From: Pilimelia anulata
GTDB taxonomy: Bacteria; Actinomycetota; Actinomycetes; Mycobacteriales; Micromonosporaceae
Direction: 5' to 3'
Assembly (NCBI RefSeq): GCF_014647895.1
Contig: NZ_BMQB01000011.1
Location: 62,001-126,000, forward strand
Length of the DNA: 64,000 nt
Both the position numbers and the translations under genes were made by a program. Shown in pieces: positions 1 to 8,557 of this stretch. How positions within the stretch are numbered: the first letter of the stretch is position 1; every line of letters starts with the position of its first letter. The notes under the pieces are model-generated. The model was given only the letters and a program-made list of their open reading frames with translations, made no database searches and was not told where the DNA came from.

Positions 1-1375
1 CGGCGACGCTGGCCGGGCCGGCGCCGGCGCTGTTCACGGCGCGCACCCTGATCGTGTACGACGTGCCGTTGCTCAGCCCGCTGACCGTCCCGGTGACCGG
101 CGCGGTGCCGCTGGTATTGAGGGTCTGCCAGGTGCTGCCGTTGTCGGTGGACACCTGGTACCCGGTGATCGGGCCGCTGCCGGTGTTGACCGGCGCGGTG
201 AAGCTCAGCGCCGCGCTGCCGTTGCCGGGCGTGCCCTGGAGCCCGGTCGGGGCGTCGGGCGGGTTGCCGGCGACGACCCGCAGGATTCGGTTGCCGGTGA
301 GGTCGCCGAAGTAGATGTCGGTGCCGCGGACCGTCAGGTACACGGTGCTGCGCAGCGGGCTGGCGGTCGCCGGCCCGGGTACCGCGGTGCCGGAGACGCC
401 GGTGCCGGCGACGACGGACAGCGTCCCGCCGGGGGTGATGCCGACGATGGCCGGGGTGCCGGAGAGGGTGACGTACACGTTGTCGGAGGCGTCCACGTCG
501 ACGTCCCACGGCCGGTACAGCGAGGTGCTGGTCGCCGGCCCGTTCTGGGACATCGTGGTCCCGCCGTTGCCGGCGAAGATCGACAGGTTGCCGGCCGGGG
601 TGATCTTGTAGACGTAGTGCAGGTAGTAGTCGGTCGAGTAGAGGTTGCCCTGGCTGTCCAGCGCCAGCCCGTACGGGCCGCGCAGGCCGGACTGCCGGGC
701 CGGGCCGGGCGTGACGGTCGTCGTGCCATTGCCGGCGACGATCGTCATGTTGCCGCTGGTGTCGACCTTCATGATGTAGCCGCGGACCCAGTCGCCGATG
801 TAGAAGTTGTCCTGGCTGTCGAACACCAGCCCGGAGACGCGCATGGGCGACGCGGTGGCCGGGCCCTCGACGATCGAGCCGGCGGAGGTGCCGTTGCCGG
901 CGACCGGGGTGAGCTGGCCGGCCTGGGTGATCTTGTCGACCTTGTTGCCGACGTCCTCGGTCACGTACACGTTGTCCTGGCTGTCGACGGCCAGGTTGGT
1001 CGGCTTGTTGAGGGTGGCCGATAGCGCGGGGCCGGCGCTGGCGTTGGCGCAGACGCCCGTACCCGCGAAGATCGACATCTGCTGGGCCGGGGTCACCTTG
1101 AGCACGTAGCAGTTACCCGTGCCGTACGTGGTGATGTACATGTTGCCCTGGCTGTCGAAGACCGGGGCCATCGGCGAGGGCATCGGCGAGTTCGCCAGCG
1201 GGCCGGGCACCACGTTGCCGGTAACGCCGGTCCCCGCGACGTACTCCAGGACCCCGCTGGTCGACGGCGGGGCGGCGAGCGCGCCCGTGGCGCCGGACAG
1301 GCAGAGCAGCAGCCCGGCGGCGAACGCGGCCCAGCGGGCGCGCGCGGACGAAGCCGGCGTACGGCGTCGCAGCAT
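1..1375 (-). CDS. Secreted NHL-repeat protein with C-terminal fibronectin type III domain (3' end cut off)
   Basis: The reading frame starts at the ATG at 1375 and runs off the left window edge, so the C-terminus is missing. Residues 1-35 form a signal peptide (MLRRR, then a hydrophobic stretch ending at ALAAPP). About seven NHL-type beta-propeller blades follow. Each has a repeated core such as LAVDSQDNVYVTE or LALDSQGNLYSTD and a neighbouring phrase like VAGNGT. After residue about 360 a fibronectin type III domain begins (PDAPTGLQGTPGNGSAALSF) and continues to the edge. NHL propellers are generally binding or scaffold surfaces, and a few are lyases; no catalytic signature is visible here. 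The FN3 wording resembles the FN3 tail of the peroxidase at 18-23 kb. Exact function unknown; extracellular location is well supported. Confidence 0.85.
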   Translation of the reverse strand, partial: MLRRRTPASSARARWAAFAAGLLLCLSGATGALAAPPSTSGVLEYVAGTGVTGNVVPGPLANSPMPSPMAPVFDSQGNMYITTYGTGNCYVLKVTPAQQMSIFAGTGVCANASAGPALSATLNKPTNLAVDSQDNVYVTEDVGNKVDKITQAGQLTPVAGNGTSAGSIVEGPATASPMRVSGLVFDSQDNFYIGDWVRGYIMKVDTSGNMTIVAGNGTTTVTPGPARQSGLRGPYGLALDSQGNLYSTDYYLHYVYKITPAGNLSIFAGNGGTTMSQNGPATSTSLYRPWDVDVDASDNVYVTLSGTPAIVGITPGGTLSVVAGTGVSGTAVPGPATASPLRSTVYLTVRGTDIYFGDLTGNRILRVVAGNPPDAPTGLQGTPGNGSAALSFTAPVNTGSGPITGYQVSTDNGSTWQTLNTSGTAPVTGTVSGLSNGTSYTIRVRAVNSAGAGPASVA

Positions 1376-1611
1376 CGGTGGTACCCCCGTACCCACCCCG
1401 GCGGCCTTCGCCGGGCATACCGCCACAATCTACTCAGCCATTCACATCCGTCCCGGCTTTCCCACAAGTACGCCACCCCATCCGGTCAATTAAGTCGAAA
1501 CAGTCCCGAAACTCGGCGGGATGGGGGCCGAATACCGCATTCGCCGACCGCGGACACATTGAAGATTGTGGTTTAATGCCCGTGCACCCAACGGACTGTT
1601 TGGAGTGCCGC

Positions 1612-2667
1612 ATGCCCCCGTTGCGCCGGATGACCGCCCTCGCCGCCGGTATCGCGCTGACGCTCGCCACCCCTCTCGCGCCCGCCCGGGCCGCCGCGCC
1701 ACCCGCGCCCGACGACACCTGCCCGGTCAAGTCCCGCCCGGCCGGCAAGGTCCTGCACGGCTACTGGGAGAACTGGGACGGCGCCGCCAACGGCGTCCAC
1801 CCCGGCATGGGCTGGATACCGATCACCGACGCCCGGATGGCCCAGCACGGGTACAACGTCATCAACGCCGCGTTCCCCGTGATCCGCGCCGACGGGACCG
1901 TGCTGTGGGAGGACGGGATGGACGCGACCGTCCGGGTCGCCACCCCCGCCGAGATGTGCGCGGCCAAGGCCGCCGGCGCCACCATCCTCATGTCCATCGG
2001 CGGCGCCACCGCCGGCATCGACCTCAACTCCGCCGGCGTCGCCGACCGGTTCGTCGCCACGATCGTGCCGATCCTGAAGCGGTACAACTTCGACGGCATC
2101 GACATCGACATCGAGACCGGGCTGACCAGCGGCGGTAACATCAACCAGCTCTCGACGTCGCAGGCCAACCTGGTCCGGATCATCGACGGGGTGCTGGCCG
2201 CGATGCCGGCGAACTTCGGGCTGACGATGGCGCCCGAGACCGCGTACGTCACCGGCGGCAGCGTCACCTACGGCGGGATCTGGGGCGCCTACCTGCCGAT
2301 CATCAAGAAGTACGCCGACAACGGCCGGCTGTGGTGGCTGAACATGCAGTACTACAACGGCAGCATGTACGGCTGCCGCGGCGACTCCTACGAGGCCGGG
2401 ACCGTACAGGGCTTCACCGCGCAGACCGACTGCCTGGCCAACGGGCTGGTGATCCAGGGCACGACGATCAGGCTGCCGTACGACAAGCAGGTCCCCGGCC
2501 TGCCCGCCCAGCCCGGCGCCGGCGGCGGACACATGGGCACCGGGCTCGTCGGGCAGGCGTGGAAGGGCGCCTACAAGGGCCTGATGACCTGGTCGATCAA
2601 CTGGGACGGCTCGAAGGGCTGGACGTTCGGCGACAACGTCAAGCGCCTCCAGGGCCGCTGGGGCTAG
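1612..2667 (+). CDS. Secreted GH18 chitinase
   Basis: A 351-residue family 18 glycoside hydrolase. The ATG at 1612 follows a good GGAG at seven bases and is followed by a signal peptide (MPPLRRMTALAAGIALTLAT, cleaved near ARAAAP). Another in-frame ATG at 1576 would add a poor N-terminus. The catalytic motif DGIDIDIE lies at residues 161-168 with the proton-donor Glu168. The substrate-site strand MSIGG is at about 128, and the late WWLNMQYYNGS segment is typical of bacterial chitinase D-like enzymes. It has a catalytic domain only, with no chitin-binding or FN3 module. It should hydrolyse beta-1,4 GlcNAc polymers outside the cell. I did not find the direct-repeat operator known for Streptomyces chitinase genes in the upstream 200 bases. 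Its stop codon overlaps the stop of the convergent VOC gene. Confidence 0.93.
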   Translation: MPPLRRMTALAAGIALTLATPLAPARAAAPPAPDDTCPVKSRPAGKVLHGYWENWDGAANGVHPGMGWIPITDARMAQHGYNVINAAFPVIRADGTVLWEDGMDATVRVATPAEMCAAKAAGATILMSIGGATAGIDLNSAGVADRFVATIVPILKRYNFDGIDIDIETGLTSGGNINQLSTSQANLVRIIDGVLAAMPANFGLTMAPETAYVTGGSVTYGGIWGAYLPIIKKYADNGRLWWLNMQYYNGSMYGCRGDSYEAGTVQGFTAQTDCLANGLVIQGTTIRLPYDKQVPGLPAQPGAGGGHMGTGLVGQAWKGAYKGLMTWSINWDGSKGWTFGDNVKRLQGRWG

Positions 2668-3080
2668 CTCTGGTTGATCCGGACCAGGTTGCCGGCGGGG
2701 TCGCGGAACGCGCAGTCCCGGATTCCGTACGGCTGGTCGGCCGGCTCCTGCACCACGTCGGCCCCGCTGGCCTGCACCCGCTCGAACGTGCCGGCCAGGT
2801 CCGGCGTGGCCAGCACGATGTGTGCGTAGCTGCCCTTGGCCATCAGCTCCAGGATCGTCCGGCGCTCGTCGTCGCTCAGCCCCGGGTCGCAGGTCGGCGG
2901 CTCCAGCACGACCGCGGTGTCCGGCTGGCCGGGCGGGCCGACGGTGATCCAGCGCAGGTCGCCGTAGCCCACGTCGTTGCGCACCTCGAAGCCGAGGACG
3001 TCGCGGTAGAAGGCGAGCGACCGCTCCGGGTCGTCGGTCGGCAGGAACGTCTGGTGAATCGTCAGGTTCATGCTGGTCAT
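2664..3080 (-). CDS. VOC (glyoxalase/bleomycin-resistance fold) family protein
   Basis: A 138-residue protein of the vicinal-oxygen-chelate superfamily. It has two beta-alpha-beta-beta-beta units: an N-terminal FLPTDDPERSLAFYRDVLGF module and a C-terminal module ending FRDPAGNLVRI. Substrate cannot be told from sequence; many such single-domain proteins in actinomycetes are uncharacterised. The start at 3080 overlaps the stop of the upstream AraC-type gene by four bases (ATGA), so the two genes are very likely co-transcribed and translationally coupled. A second Met three codons later (MNLTIHQ) is a possible alternative start. The 3' end overlaps the chitinase stop by four bases; both use TAG within one CTAG. 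Confidence 0.9.
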   Translation of the reverse strand: MTSMNLTIHQTFLPTDDPERSLAFYRDVLGFEVRNDVGYGDLRWITVGPPGQPDTAVVLEPPTCDPGLSDDERRTILELMAKGSYAHIVLATPDLAGTFERVQASGADVVQEPADQPYGIRDCAFRDPAGNLVRINQS

Positions 3081-3520
3081 GCTAGGTGCGGCCCGGGCGG
3101 GGCGGCTTCTCGATTCCTGATCGGTCGCATCACCCGCCGGGCGATGCAGCTCGGGATGCCGGCGCCGTCGGCGGCGGCCAGCCGGCGGTACCGGCTCGGC
3201 GACATCCCGACCAGCTCGGAGAAGCGGGTGCTGAACGTGCCGAGCGACTGGCAGCCCACCGCGAAGCAGACCTGCGTGACCGACAGGTCACCGCGGCGCA
3301 GCAGGGTCATCGCCCGCTCGATTCGCCGGGTCATGAGATAGCTGTACGGCGACTCCCCGTACACCGCGCGGAACGCGCGGCTCAGGTGCCCGGCCGACAG
3401 GTGCACGCCGCGGGCGAGCGCCGGTACGTCCAGCGGCTGCGCGTACTCCCGGTCGATCCGGTCCCGGACGCGGCGCAGCAGCGCGAGTTCGCGCAGGCGG
3501 GGGTCGGCGGCACCGGTCAC
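3077..3520 (-). CDS. AraC/XylS-family transcriptional regulator
   Basis: The frame encodes a compact AraC-type DNA-binding domain: RRVRDRIDREYAQPLDVPAL begins the first helix-turn-helix, AGHLSRAFRAVYGESPYSYL the linker region, and TQVCFAVGCQSLGTFSTRFS the second HTH, ending MSPSRYRR. There is almost no effector domain, a layout often seen in small regulators paired with a VOC protein. The start is uncertain: GTG at 3520 leaves room for a divergent promoter, while an upstream ATG at 3610 would share its CATG with the dinB start and run through the candidate LexA box. I favour 3520. The 3' end overlaps the VOC gene by four bases, and the likely target is that gene or its own promoter (inference). 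Confidence 0.85.
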   Translation of the reverse strand: MTGAADPRLRELALLRRVRDRIDREYAQPLDVPALARGVHLSAGHLSRAFRAVYGESPYSYLMTRRIERAMTLLRRGDLSVTQVCFAVGCQSLGTFSTRFSELVGMSPSRYRRLAAADGAGIPSCIARRVMRPIRNREAAPPGPHLA

Positions 3521-3581
3521 GGGGACAGCCTGCCCGGTGGACCGCCCCGCCGCAAAGACCCGAACGGCCGGGGGCGCTCGT

Positions 3582-3597
3582 TCGTACAGGTGTTCTA
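3582..3597 (+). promoter_or_regulatory. Candidate LexA (SOS) box upstream of dinB
   Basis: The 16 bases TCGTACAGGTGTTCTA match the actinobacterial SOS box pattern TCGAAC-N4-GTTCGA at 10 of 12 defined positions. The site ends 11 bases before the dinB ATG, where LexA binding would block transcription or overlap the leader. The match was made by eye and no background frequency was computed. Confidence 0.55.
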
Positions 3598-3608
3598 AGA
3601 TCGCGATC

Positions 3609-4802
3609 ATGGGCGAGGCGCACATCCTGCACGCCGACCTCGACGCCTTCTACGCGTCGGTCGAGCAGCGGGACGACCCGGCCCTGCGCGGGCGCCCGGT
3701 CATCGTCGGCGCCGGCGTGGTCCTGGCCGCCAGCTACGAGGCCAGGGCGGCCGGCGTCCGGACCGCGATGGGCGGCCGCCAGGCCCGCGCGCTGTGCCCG
3801 CGGGCCGTCGTCGTCCCGCCCCGGATGGCCGCGTACACCGCCGCCAGCCAGGCGGTGTTCGAGGTGTTCCGGGCGACCACGCCGGTGGTCGAGGGCCTGT
3901 CCATCGACGAGGCGTTCCTCGACGTCCGCGGGCTGCGCCGGATCGCCGGCCCGGCGCCGGGCATCGCCGCGCGGCTGCGCCGGGACGTCCGCGAGCGGGT
4001 CGGCCTGCCGATCACCGTCGGCGTCGCCCGGACGAAGTTCCTCGCCAAGGTCGCCAGCGGCGTGGCCAAGCCGGACGGGCTGCTCGTCGTCCCGCCCGAC
4101 GGCGAGTTGGCGTTCCTGCACCCGCTGCCGATCCGCCGGCTGTGGGGCGTCGGCCCGGTCACCGCCGAGCTGCTCGGCGCCCGCGGCATCCGGACCGTCG
4201 GCCACGTCGCCCGGCTCGGCGAGGCGGCGCTGGTCTCCCTGCTCGGCCCGGCGGCCGGGCGGCACCTGCACGCGCTCGCGCACAACCGCGACCCGCGCCC
4301 GGTCCGCGCCGGCCGCCGCCGGTCGTCGATGGGCGCGCAGGCGGCGCTCGGGCGGCCCCGGCGCACGCTCGACGAGGTCGACCACGTCCTCGCCGGCCTG
4401 GTCGACCGGGTGGGCCGGCGGCTGCGCGCGGCCGGCCGGACCGGCCGGACGGTGGCGGTGCGGCTGCGGTACGGCGACTTCTCCCGGGTGGCCCGGGCGC
4501 ACACGCTCGCCCGGCCGACCGCGCACACGCCGACCCTGCTGGCCGCGGCCCGGCGGCTGCTCGCCGGCGCCGAGCGGGAGATCGGCCGGCGCGGGCTGAC
4601 GCTGGTCGGGGTGGCGGTGAGCAACCTGGGCGACGACCGGTACGTGCAGCTCGCGCTGCCGTTCACCGCCGACAGCGGGCCGGAGCTGGACGCGGCGGTG
4701 GACGCGGTCCGGGACCGGTTCGGCACCCGCTCGATCAGCCGGGCGACGCAGGTGGGCGCGGGGCGGGGCCTGTCCGACCCGGTCCCGCTGCTGCCCGACT
4801 GA
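3609..4802 (+). CDS. dinB: DNA polymerase IV (Y-family translesion polymerase)
   Basis: A 397-residue Y-family polymerase. The palm motif HADLDAFYASVE begins at residue 8, with metal ligand Asp10. The second catalytic acidic pair is SIDEAFLD with Asp100 and Glu101. The little-finger region runs from about residue 240 to the end. It performs error-prone bypass of lesions. No clear C-terminal beta-clamp peptide is seen; the protein ends SDPVPLLPD. The ATG at 3609 has no strong Shine-Dalgarno. A LexA-like site lies directly upstream, so damage induction is plausible. It is divergent from the AraC gene and convergent with xthA, another DNA-repair gene. Confidence 0.93.
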   Translation: MGEAHILHADLDAFYASVEQRDDPALRGRPVIVGAGVVLAASYEARAAGVRTAMGGRQARALCPRAVVVPPRMAAYTAASQAVFEVFRATTPVVEGLSIDEAFLDVRGLRRIAGPAPGIAARLRRDVRERVGLPITVGVARTKFLAKVASGVAKPDGLLVVPPDGELAFLHPLPIRRLWGVGPVTAELLGARGIRTVGHVARLGEAALVSLLGPAAGRHLHALAHNRDPRPVRAGRRRSSMGAQAALGRPRRTLDEVDHVLAGLVDRVGRRLRAAGRTGRTVAVRLRYGDFSRVARAHTLARPTAHTPTLLAAARRLLAGAEREIGRRGLTLVGVAVSNLGDDRYVQLALPFTADSGPELDAAVDAVRDRFGTRSISRATQVGAGRGLSDPVPLLPD

Positions 4803-4853
4803 CCCGCTCCGACCGCCCCGGCTCCGACCCCCGCGGGTGGCGGGCCGGCGGGG

Positions 4854-5708
4854 CTAGGTGCGGGCGTGGCGGACCGGCTTCGGGGCCCCGGCCGACGGGG
4901 GCGGGACGACCGGGCCGAGGTCGCCGTCCGGCGCCGCGTCCAGGTCGACCATCACCGGGGCGTGGTCGCTGGGGCCGGTTCCCTTGCGGGCGTGCCGGTC
5001 GATCCACGCCGCGCGCACCCGCCCGGCCACCGGCGCGCCGGCCAGCACCAGGTCGATGCGCATCCCGAGATCCTTGTGAAACATGCCGGCCCGGTAGTCC
5101 CAGTACGTGAAGACCCGCTCGTCCGGCCACCGCTCCCGGACCACGTCGCGCAGGCCGGTGGCCAGCAGCGCGCCGTACGCGGCCCGCTCGGGCGGGGTGA
5201 CGTGGGTCTGCCCGACGTACGCCGCCGGGTCGTACACGTCCGCGTCCGCCGGGGCGATGTTCAGGTCGCCGCAGACCAGCACGTCCGCCGGCCCGGCCGC
5301 GACGACCGTGCGCAGCGCGGCCAGCCAGTCGAGCTTGTACCGGTAGTGGTCGGAGTCGGGCACCCGCCCGTTCGGCACGTACACCGAGTGCACCCGCACG
5401 CCCCCGCAGGTGGCCGAAACGGCCCGCGCCTCCCGGTGCGGGAAGCCCGGCTCGCCGGGCAGCCCGCGGACGACGTCGTCCAGGCCCACCCGGGACAGGA
5501 TCGCCACGCCGTTCCACTGGGCCTCGCCGTGCACGGCGGCCGCGTACCCGCGCGGGGCCAGCTCGGCGTCGAGCAGCGCGGCGAACGCGTCGTCGGCGAC
5601 CTTGGTCTCCTGGAGGCAGACCACGTCCGGCCGGCGCTGGTCCAGCCAGCCCAGGAGGCGGGGCAGGCGCTGCTTGACGGAGTTGACGTTCCAGGTGGCG
5701 ACCCGCAT
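4854..5708 (-). CDS. xthA: Exodeoxyribonuclease III (AP endonuclease)
   Basis: A 284-residue Mg-dependent exonuclease III/AP endonuclease of the EEP fold. It starts MRVATWNVNSVKQR with Asn7, and Glu34 lies in CLQETK. The GDLNIAP motif supplies the central Asp and Asn, and the C-terminal GPSDHAPVM carries the catalytic Asp-His pair. It cuts DNA at abasic sites in base-excision repair. The start at 5708 fits the family N-terminus; an ATG four codons upstream (5720) is possible but less typical. The C-terminal 25 residues beyond the catalytic core are Pro-rich and unconserved in appearance. It lies convergent to dinB, with a 51-base gap. Confidence 0.93.
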   Translation of the reverse strand: MRVATWNVNSVKQRLPRLLGWLDQRRPDVVCLQETKVADDAFAALLDAELAPRGYAAAVHGEAQWNGVAILSRVGLDDVVRGLPGEPGFPHREARAVSATCGGVRVHSVYVPNGRVPDSDHYRYKLDWLAALRTVVAAGPADVLVCGDLNIAPADADVYDPAAYVGQTHVTPPERAAYGALLATGLRDVVRERWPDERVFTYWDYRAGMFHKDLGMRIDLVLAGAPVAGRVRAAWIDRHARKGTGPSDHAPVMVDLDAAPDGDLGPVVPPPSAGAPKPVRHART

Positions 5709-5947
5709 ACCGGCCAACATAGCCCGCACGCGCGGGGCCGGCCGGGCGGCCGCCGCGGCGGCCCTGCTCGCGGCCCCGGCACCCGTGCGGTCGAGCGCAC
5801 CGACCGGACCCGCTGGCGGACGGCTGACATACCGGCGCGGATGGGCGATTCGTCCGGTCCGCGGCACAGCCCGATTGGCGGCCCGCACGTTGGGTAACCG
5901 GACCCCGGGCGCGCATCGCCCGGACGACCGACGTGAGGGGAGCAGCG

Positions 5948-6106
5948 ATGACCGCAGAGGCTCAGCAGCGGACGTACCCGATCACCGCGCCGGACGGCGC
6001 CCACATCTGGGGCGTCACCGCGCCGACGGCCGCTGCCCGGCCCACCCCGCTGCCCCCGGACCTCGAGGCCGAGTGGGAGTTCTACGCGGCCCGCGAGGGC
6101 GTCTGA
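5948..6106 (+). CDS. Small protein, 52 residues, unknown
   Basis: ATG at 5948 follows GAGGGGAGC, a good ribosome-binding site, and gives a 52-residue product, MTAEAQQRTYPITAPDGAHI then WGVTAPTAAARP and an acidic aromatic tail EAEWEFYAAREGV. Codon third positions are G/C as in neighbouring genes. There is no signal peptide, membrane segment or cysteine. I do not recognise the family. It is monocistronic in appearance, lying between divergently placed xthA and the SpoIIE-type gene 59 bases downstream. A real gene is likely from the RBS and codon bias; function unknown. Confidence 0.6.
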   Translation: MTAEAQQRTYPITAPDGAHIWGVTAPTAAARPTPLPPDLEAEWEFYAAREGV

Positions 6107-6165
6107 GCGTCCGCCGGGCTGCCGCGCCGGGCGAGCCGGCGCGGCGGTGGGGCTAGGCTCGGCTC

Positions 6166-7788
6166 GTGACGACGGATGCGACGACCGGGAGCGACCGGCA
6201 GAACCGGATCAAGCTGATCACGGACGCCGCCGCCCCGCTCGACTCGCCCGCGGCCATCGATGAGCTACTCGACCACGTCCGGGTGGCCCTGGCCGTCGAC
6301 ACCGCCACCATCCTCGTCGTGGACGCGCACGCCCGCCAGCTCGTCGCCACCGCCGCCAAGGGGCTGGAGGAGGAGGTCTGGGAGGGCTTCCGGGTGGCGA
6401 TGGGCCAGGGCTTCGCCGGCCGGGTCGCGCAGACCCGGCAGCCGCTGGCGATCGTCGACGTCAGCCGGTCGGACGTGGTCAGCCAGATCCTGCTCGACAA
6501 GGGCATCCGGTCGCTGCTCGGCGTCCCGGTGCTGGCCGCCGGCGTCCTGGTCGGCGTGCTGCACGTCGGCACGATCGAGCGGCGGGAGTTCACCGAGACG
6601 GACGTCAAGCTGCTCCAGGTCGCCGCGGACCGGGTCAGCGTCGCCGGCCGGATCCGCTCGGACGGCATGGAGCAGGCCGCCGCGCTCGCCCTCCAGCGCA
6701 GCCTGCTGCCGCCGCAGCTCCCCGAGGTCAGCGGCGTCGACCTCGCGGCCCGGTACGTGCCCGGCCACGACCTCGGCATCGGCGGCGACTGGTACGACGT
6801 GTTCACCCTGCCCTCGGGCTGGATCGGCGCCGTCATCGGCGACGTCTCCGGCCACGGCCTGCGCTCGGCGGTGGTGATGGGCCGCATCCGCAGCGCGCTG
6901 CGCGCCTACGCGCTGATCCACGACGACCCGGCCGGCGTCCTCAGCATGCTCGACCGCAAGATCCACCACTTCGAGGCGGGCAACCTCACCACCGCCCTGT
7001 ATGCGATGATCCCGCCCGACCGGTCGACCGTGCACATCTCGCTCGCCGGCCACCTGCGCCCGATCCTCGCCGTACCCGGCCGCCCGACCGGCATGCCGCC
7101 GATCCCGGTCGACCCGCCGCTGGGCATCGGCCCGGCCCGGTACCGCCGCCGCACCACCGTCCTCGAACTGCCGCCCGGCGCCGCCCTGGTCTGCTTCACC
7201 GACGGCCTGGTCGAGCGCCGCGCGGAGATCATCGACGTCGGCCTGGCCCGGCTCACCGACGTCATCGACCCCGCCCCGGCCGAGGAGCTGTGCGCGCGGA
7301 TCATGCTCACCATCGGCGTCGACCAGCCCACCGACGACGTCGCCCTGCTCGCCGTCCGCCGGGACCCGGCCGCCCCCGCCGGCACCCCGGACCACCCGCT
7401 GCTCGCCGTCGACTTCACCACCGCCGGCCTCGGCGCCGTCCGGCACGAGATCGAGGCCGTCTCCCGGCACACCGGCGGCCTGGACGACGCCGAGCTGGAC
7501 GACTGGGTCACCGCGATCAACGAGCTGATGGTCAACGCGCTGCGCCACGGCGGCGGCAGCGGGCACGTGACGCTGGCCCTCACCGACCGGCTGACCTGCG
7601 AGGTCCGGGACACGGGCGCGGGCTTCGCGGCGGACGAGTACGTGCACCGCGCCACCCGGCCGGCGCTGTCGCCGACCGGCGGGATGGGGCTGTGGATCGT
7701 GGGGCGGATGGCGGAGCTGGTCTCGATCGACAGCGGCCCGACCGGCACGGTCGTCCGCATCGCCGCCCGGCCGCCCGAGACCCCCTGA
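6166..7788 (+). CDS. GAF-SpoIIE (PP2C) phosphatase with C-terminal anti-sigma-type ATPase domain
   Basis: A 540-residue cytosolic three-domain protein. An N-terminal GAF sensor domain spans about residues 20-165. A SpoIIE/PP2C phosphatase domain spans about 175-375, with RSLLPPQLP at 179, metal-binding GGDWYD at 206-211, GDVSGHG at 225-231 and late CFTDGLVE and DDVALL. A GHKL ATPase of the RsbW/SpoIIAB type spans about 395-538, with NELMVNALRHGG as N-box, RDTGAGF and GGMGLWIV. Such proteins combine the two opposing activities of a partner-switching system: phosphatase on anti-anti-sigma factor, and kinase. No sigma factor or antagonist lies next to it in this window. The start is GTG at 6166. 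Confidence 0.92.
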   Translation: MTTDATTGSDRQNRIKLITDAAAPLDSPAAIDELLDHVRVALAVDTATILVVDAHARQLVATAAKGLEEEVWEGFRVAMGQGFAGRVAQTRQPLAIVDVSRSDVVSQILLDKGIRSLLGVPVLAAGVLVGVLHVGTIERREFTETDVKLLQVAADRVSVAGRIRSDGMEQAAALALQRSLLPPQLPEVSGVDLAARYVPGHDLGIGGDWYDVFTLPSGWIGAVIGDVSGHGLRSAVVMGRIRSALRAYALIHDDPAGVLSMLDRKIHHFEAGNLTTALYAMIPPDRSTVHISLAGHLRPILAVPGRPTGMPPIPVDPPLGIGPARYRRRTTVLELPPGAALVCFTDGLVERRAEIIDVGLARLTDVIDPAPAEELCARIMLTIGVDQPTDDVALLAVRRDPAAPAGTPDHPLLAVDFTTAGLGAVRHEIEAVSRHTGGLDDAELDDWVTAINELMVNALRHGGGSGHVTLALTDRLTCEVRDTGAGFAADEYVHRATRPALSPTGGMGLWIVGRMAELVSIDSGPTGTVVRIAARPPETP

Positions 7789-7960
7789 GCCCGGTCCGGC
7801 GTACCGCCGGTCACCCCCGCCCGGGAGTCCGCGCGGCAGCCCGCCCGCCCGGCGTGCGCCGGTAACCGGCGGCGCCACCGGGCACGGTCACCGCCCCACT
7901 GCCTCCCATGTCAGCGGACGGGGTGCCGGGGGTCACCGGCCCCGCCCGCCACATCTCCTT

Positions 7961-7991
7961 CCCCAGGATACCCCCGGGGGGTATTCTGGGG
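7961..7991. promoter_or_regulatory. CsoR-like copper-responsive operator
   Basis: A 31-base near-perfect palindrome: left arm CCCCAGGATACCCCC, central G, right arm GGGGGTATTCTGGGG, with 14 of 15 pairs matching. The core ATACCCCC/GGGGGTAT is the shape known for CsoR-family copper-sensing repressor operators. It ends 19 bases before the DUF4396 start, overlapping the expected promoter. No csoR gene is in the window, so a regulator acting in trans is implied. Confidence 0.7.
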
Positions 7992-8010
7992 CCGTGGGAG
8001 GGAGCTTGTC

Positions 8011-8544
8011 ATGGAACACCGCACACATTCGGGCCCCGGCGGGGCGGCCGGTACCACCGGTCCCGGTGACCACGGCGGTCACGTGCACCACCCGCCCGTC
8101 AGGACGTCGTGGGGGACCGCGGCGCAGGCCACGCTGCACTGCCTGACCGGCTGCGCGATCGGCGAGGTGCTGGGCATGGTCATCGGGACGGCTCTGGGCT
8201 GGTCGGCGTGGCCGACGGTCGCGCTGGCCGTGGCGTTGGCGTTCGGCTTCGGCTATGCGCTCAGCATGCGTGGAGTGCTGCGCGCCGGCATCGGCCTCCG
8301 CACCGCGCTGACGGTGGCCCTGGCCGCGGACACCCTGTCGATCGCGGTCATGGAGATCCTGGACAACGCCGTCATGCTCGCTGTGCCCGGCGCGATGGAC
8401 GCCGGCCCGGACACCTGGCTGTTCTGGGGGTCGCTGGCGCTCGCCCTGGCGGTGGCTTTCGTGCTGACCACCCCCGTCAACCGGTGGCTGATCTCCAGGG
8501 GCAGGGGTCACGCCGTGGCCCACCGGTACCATCACGCCCACTGA
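8011..8544 (+). CDS. DUF4396 membrane protein, probable copper-responsive
   Basis: A 177-residue membrane protein with His-rich ends: N-terminal HRTHS, DHGGHVHHPP, and a C-terminal AHRYHHAH. About four membrane helices lie between residues 45 and 160. The segment LHCLTGCAIGEVLGM with paired cysteines is typical of DUF4396. The ATG at 8011 follows a strong GGGAGGGAG. The function of the family is not established; the CsoR-like operator directly upstream and the adjacent DUF305 gene suggest a role in copper handling at the membrane. It is convergent with the DUF305 gene, with a 13-base gap. Confidence 0.85.
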   Translation: MEHRTHSGPGGAAGTTGPGDHGGHVHHPPVRTSWGTAAQATLHCLTGCAIGEVLGMVIGTALGWSAWPTVALAVALAFGFGYALSMRGVLRAGIGLRTALTVALAADTLSIAVMEILDNAVMLAVPGAMDAGPDTWLFWGSLALALAVAFVLTTPVNRWLISRGRGHAVAHRYHHAH

Positions 8545-8557
8545 CCGCCCGGGCGTG

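Noticed and set aside
3537..3625. An AraC gene start at 3625 (MCASPMIAIL)
   Set aside because: It would run through the dinB start and the LexA-like site; residues before 3520 do not resemble AraC proteins.
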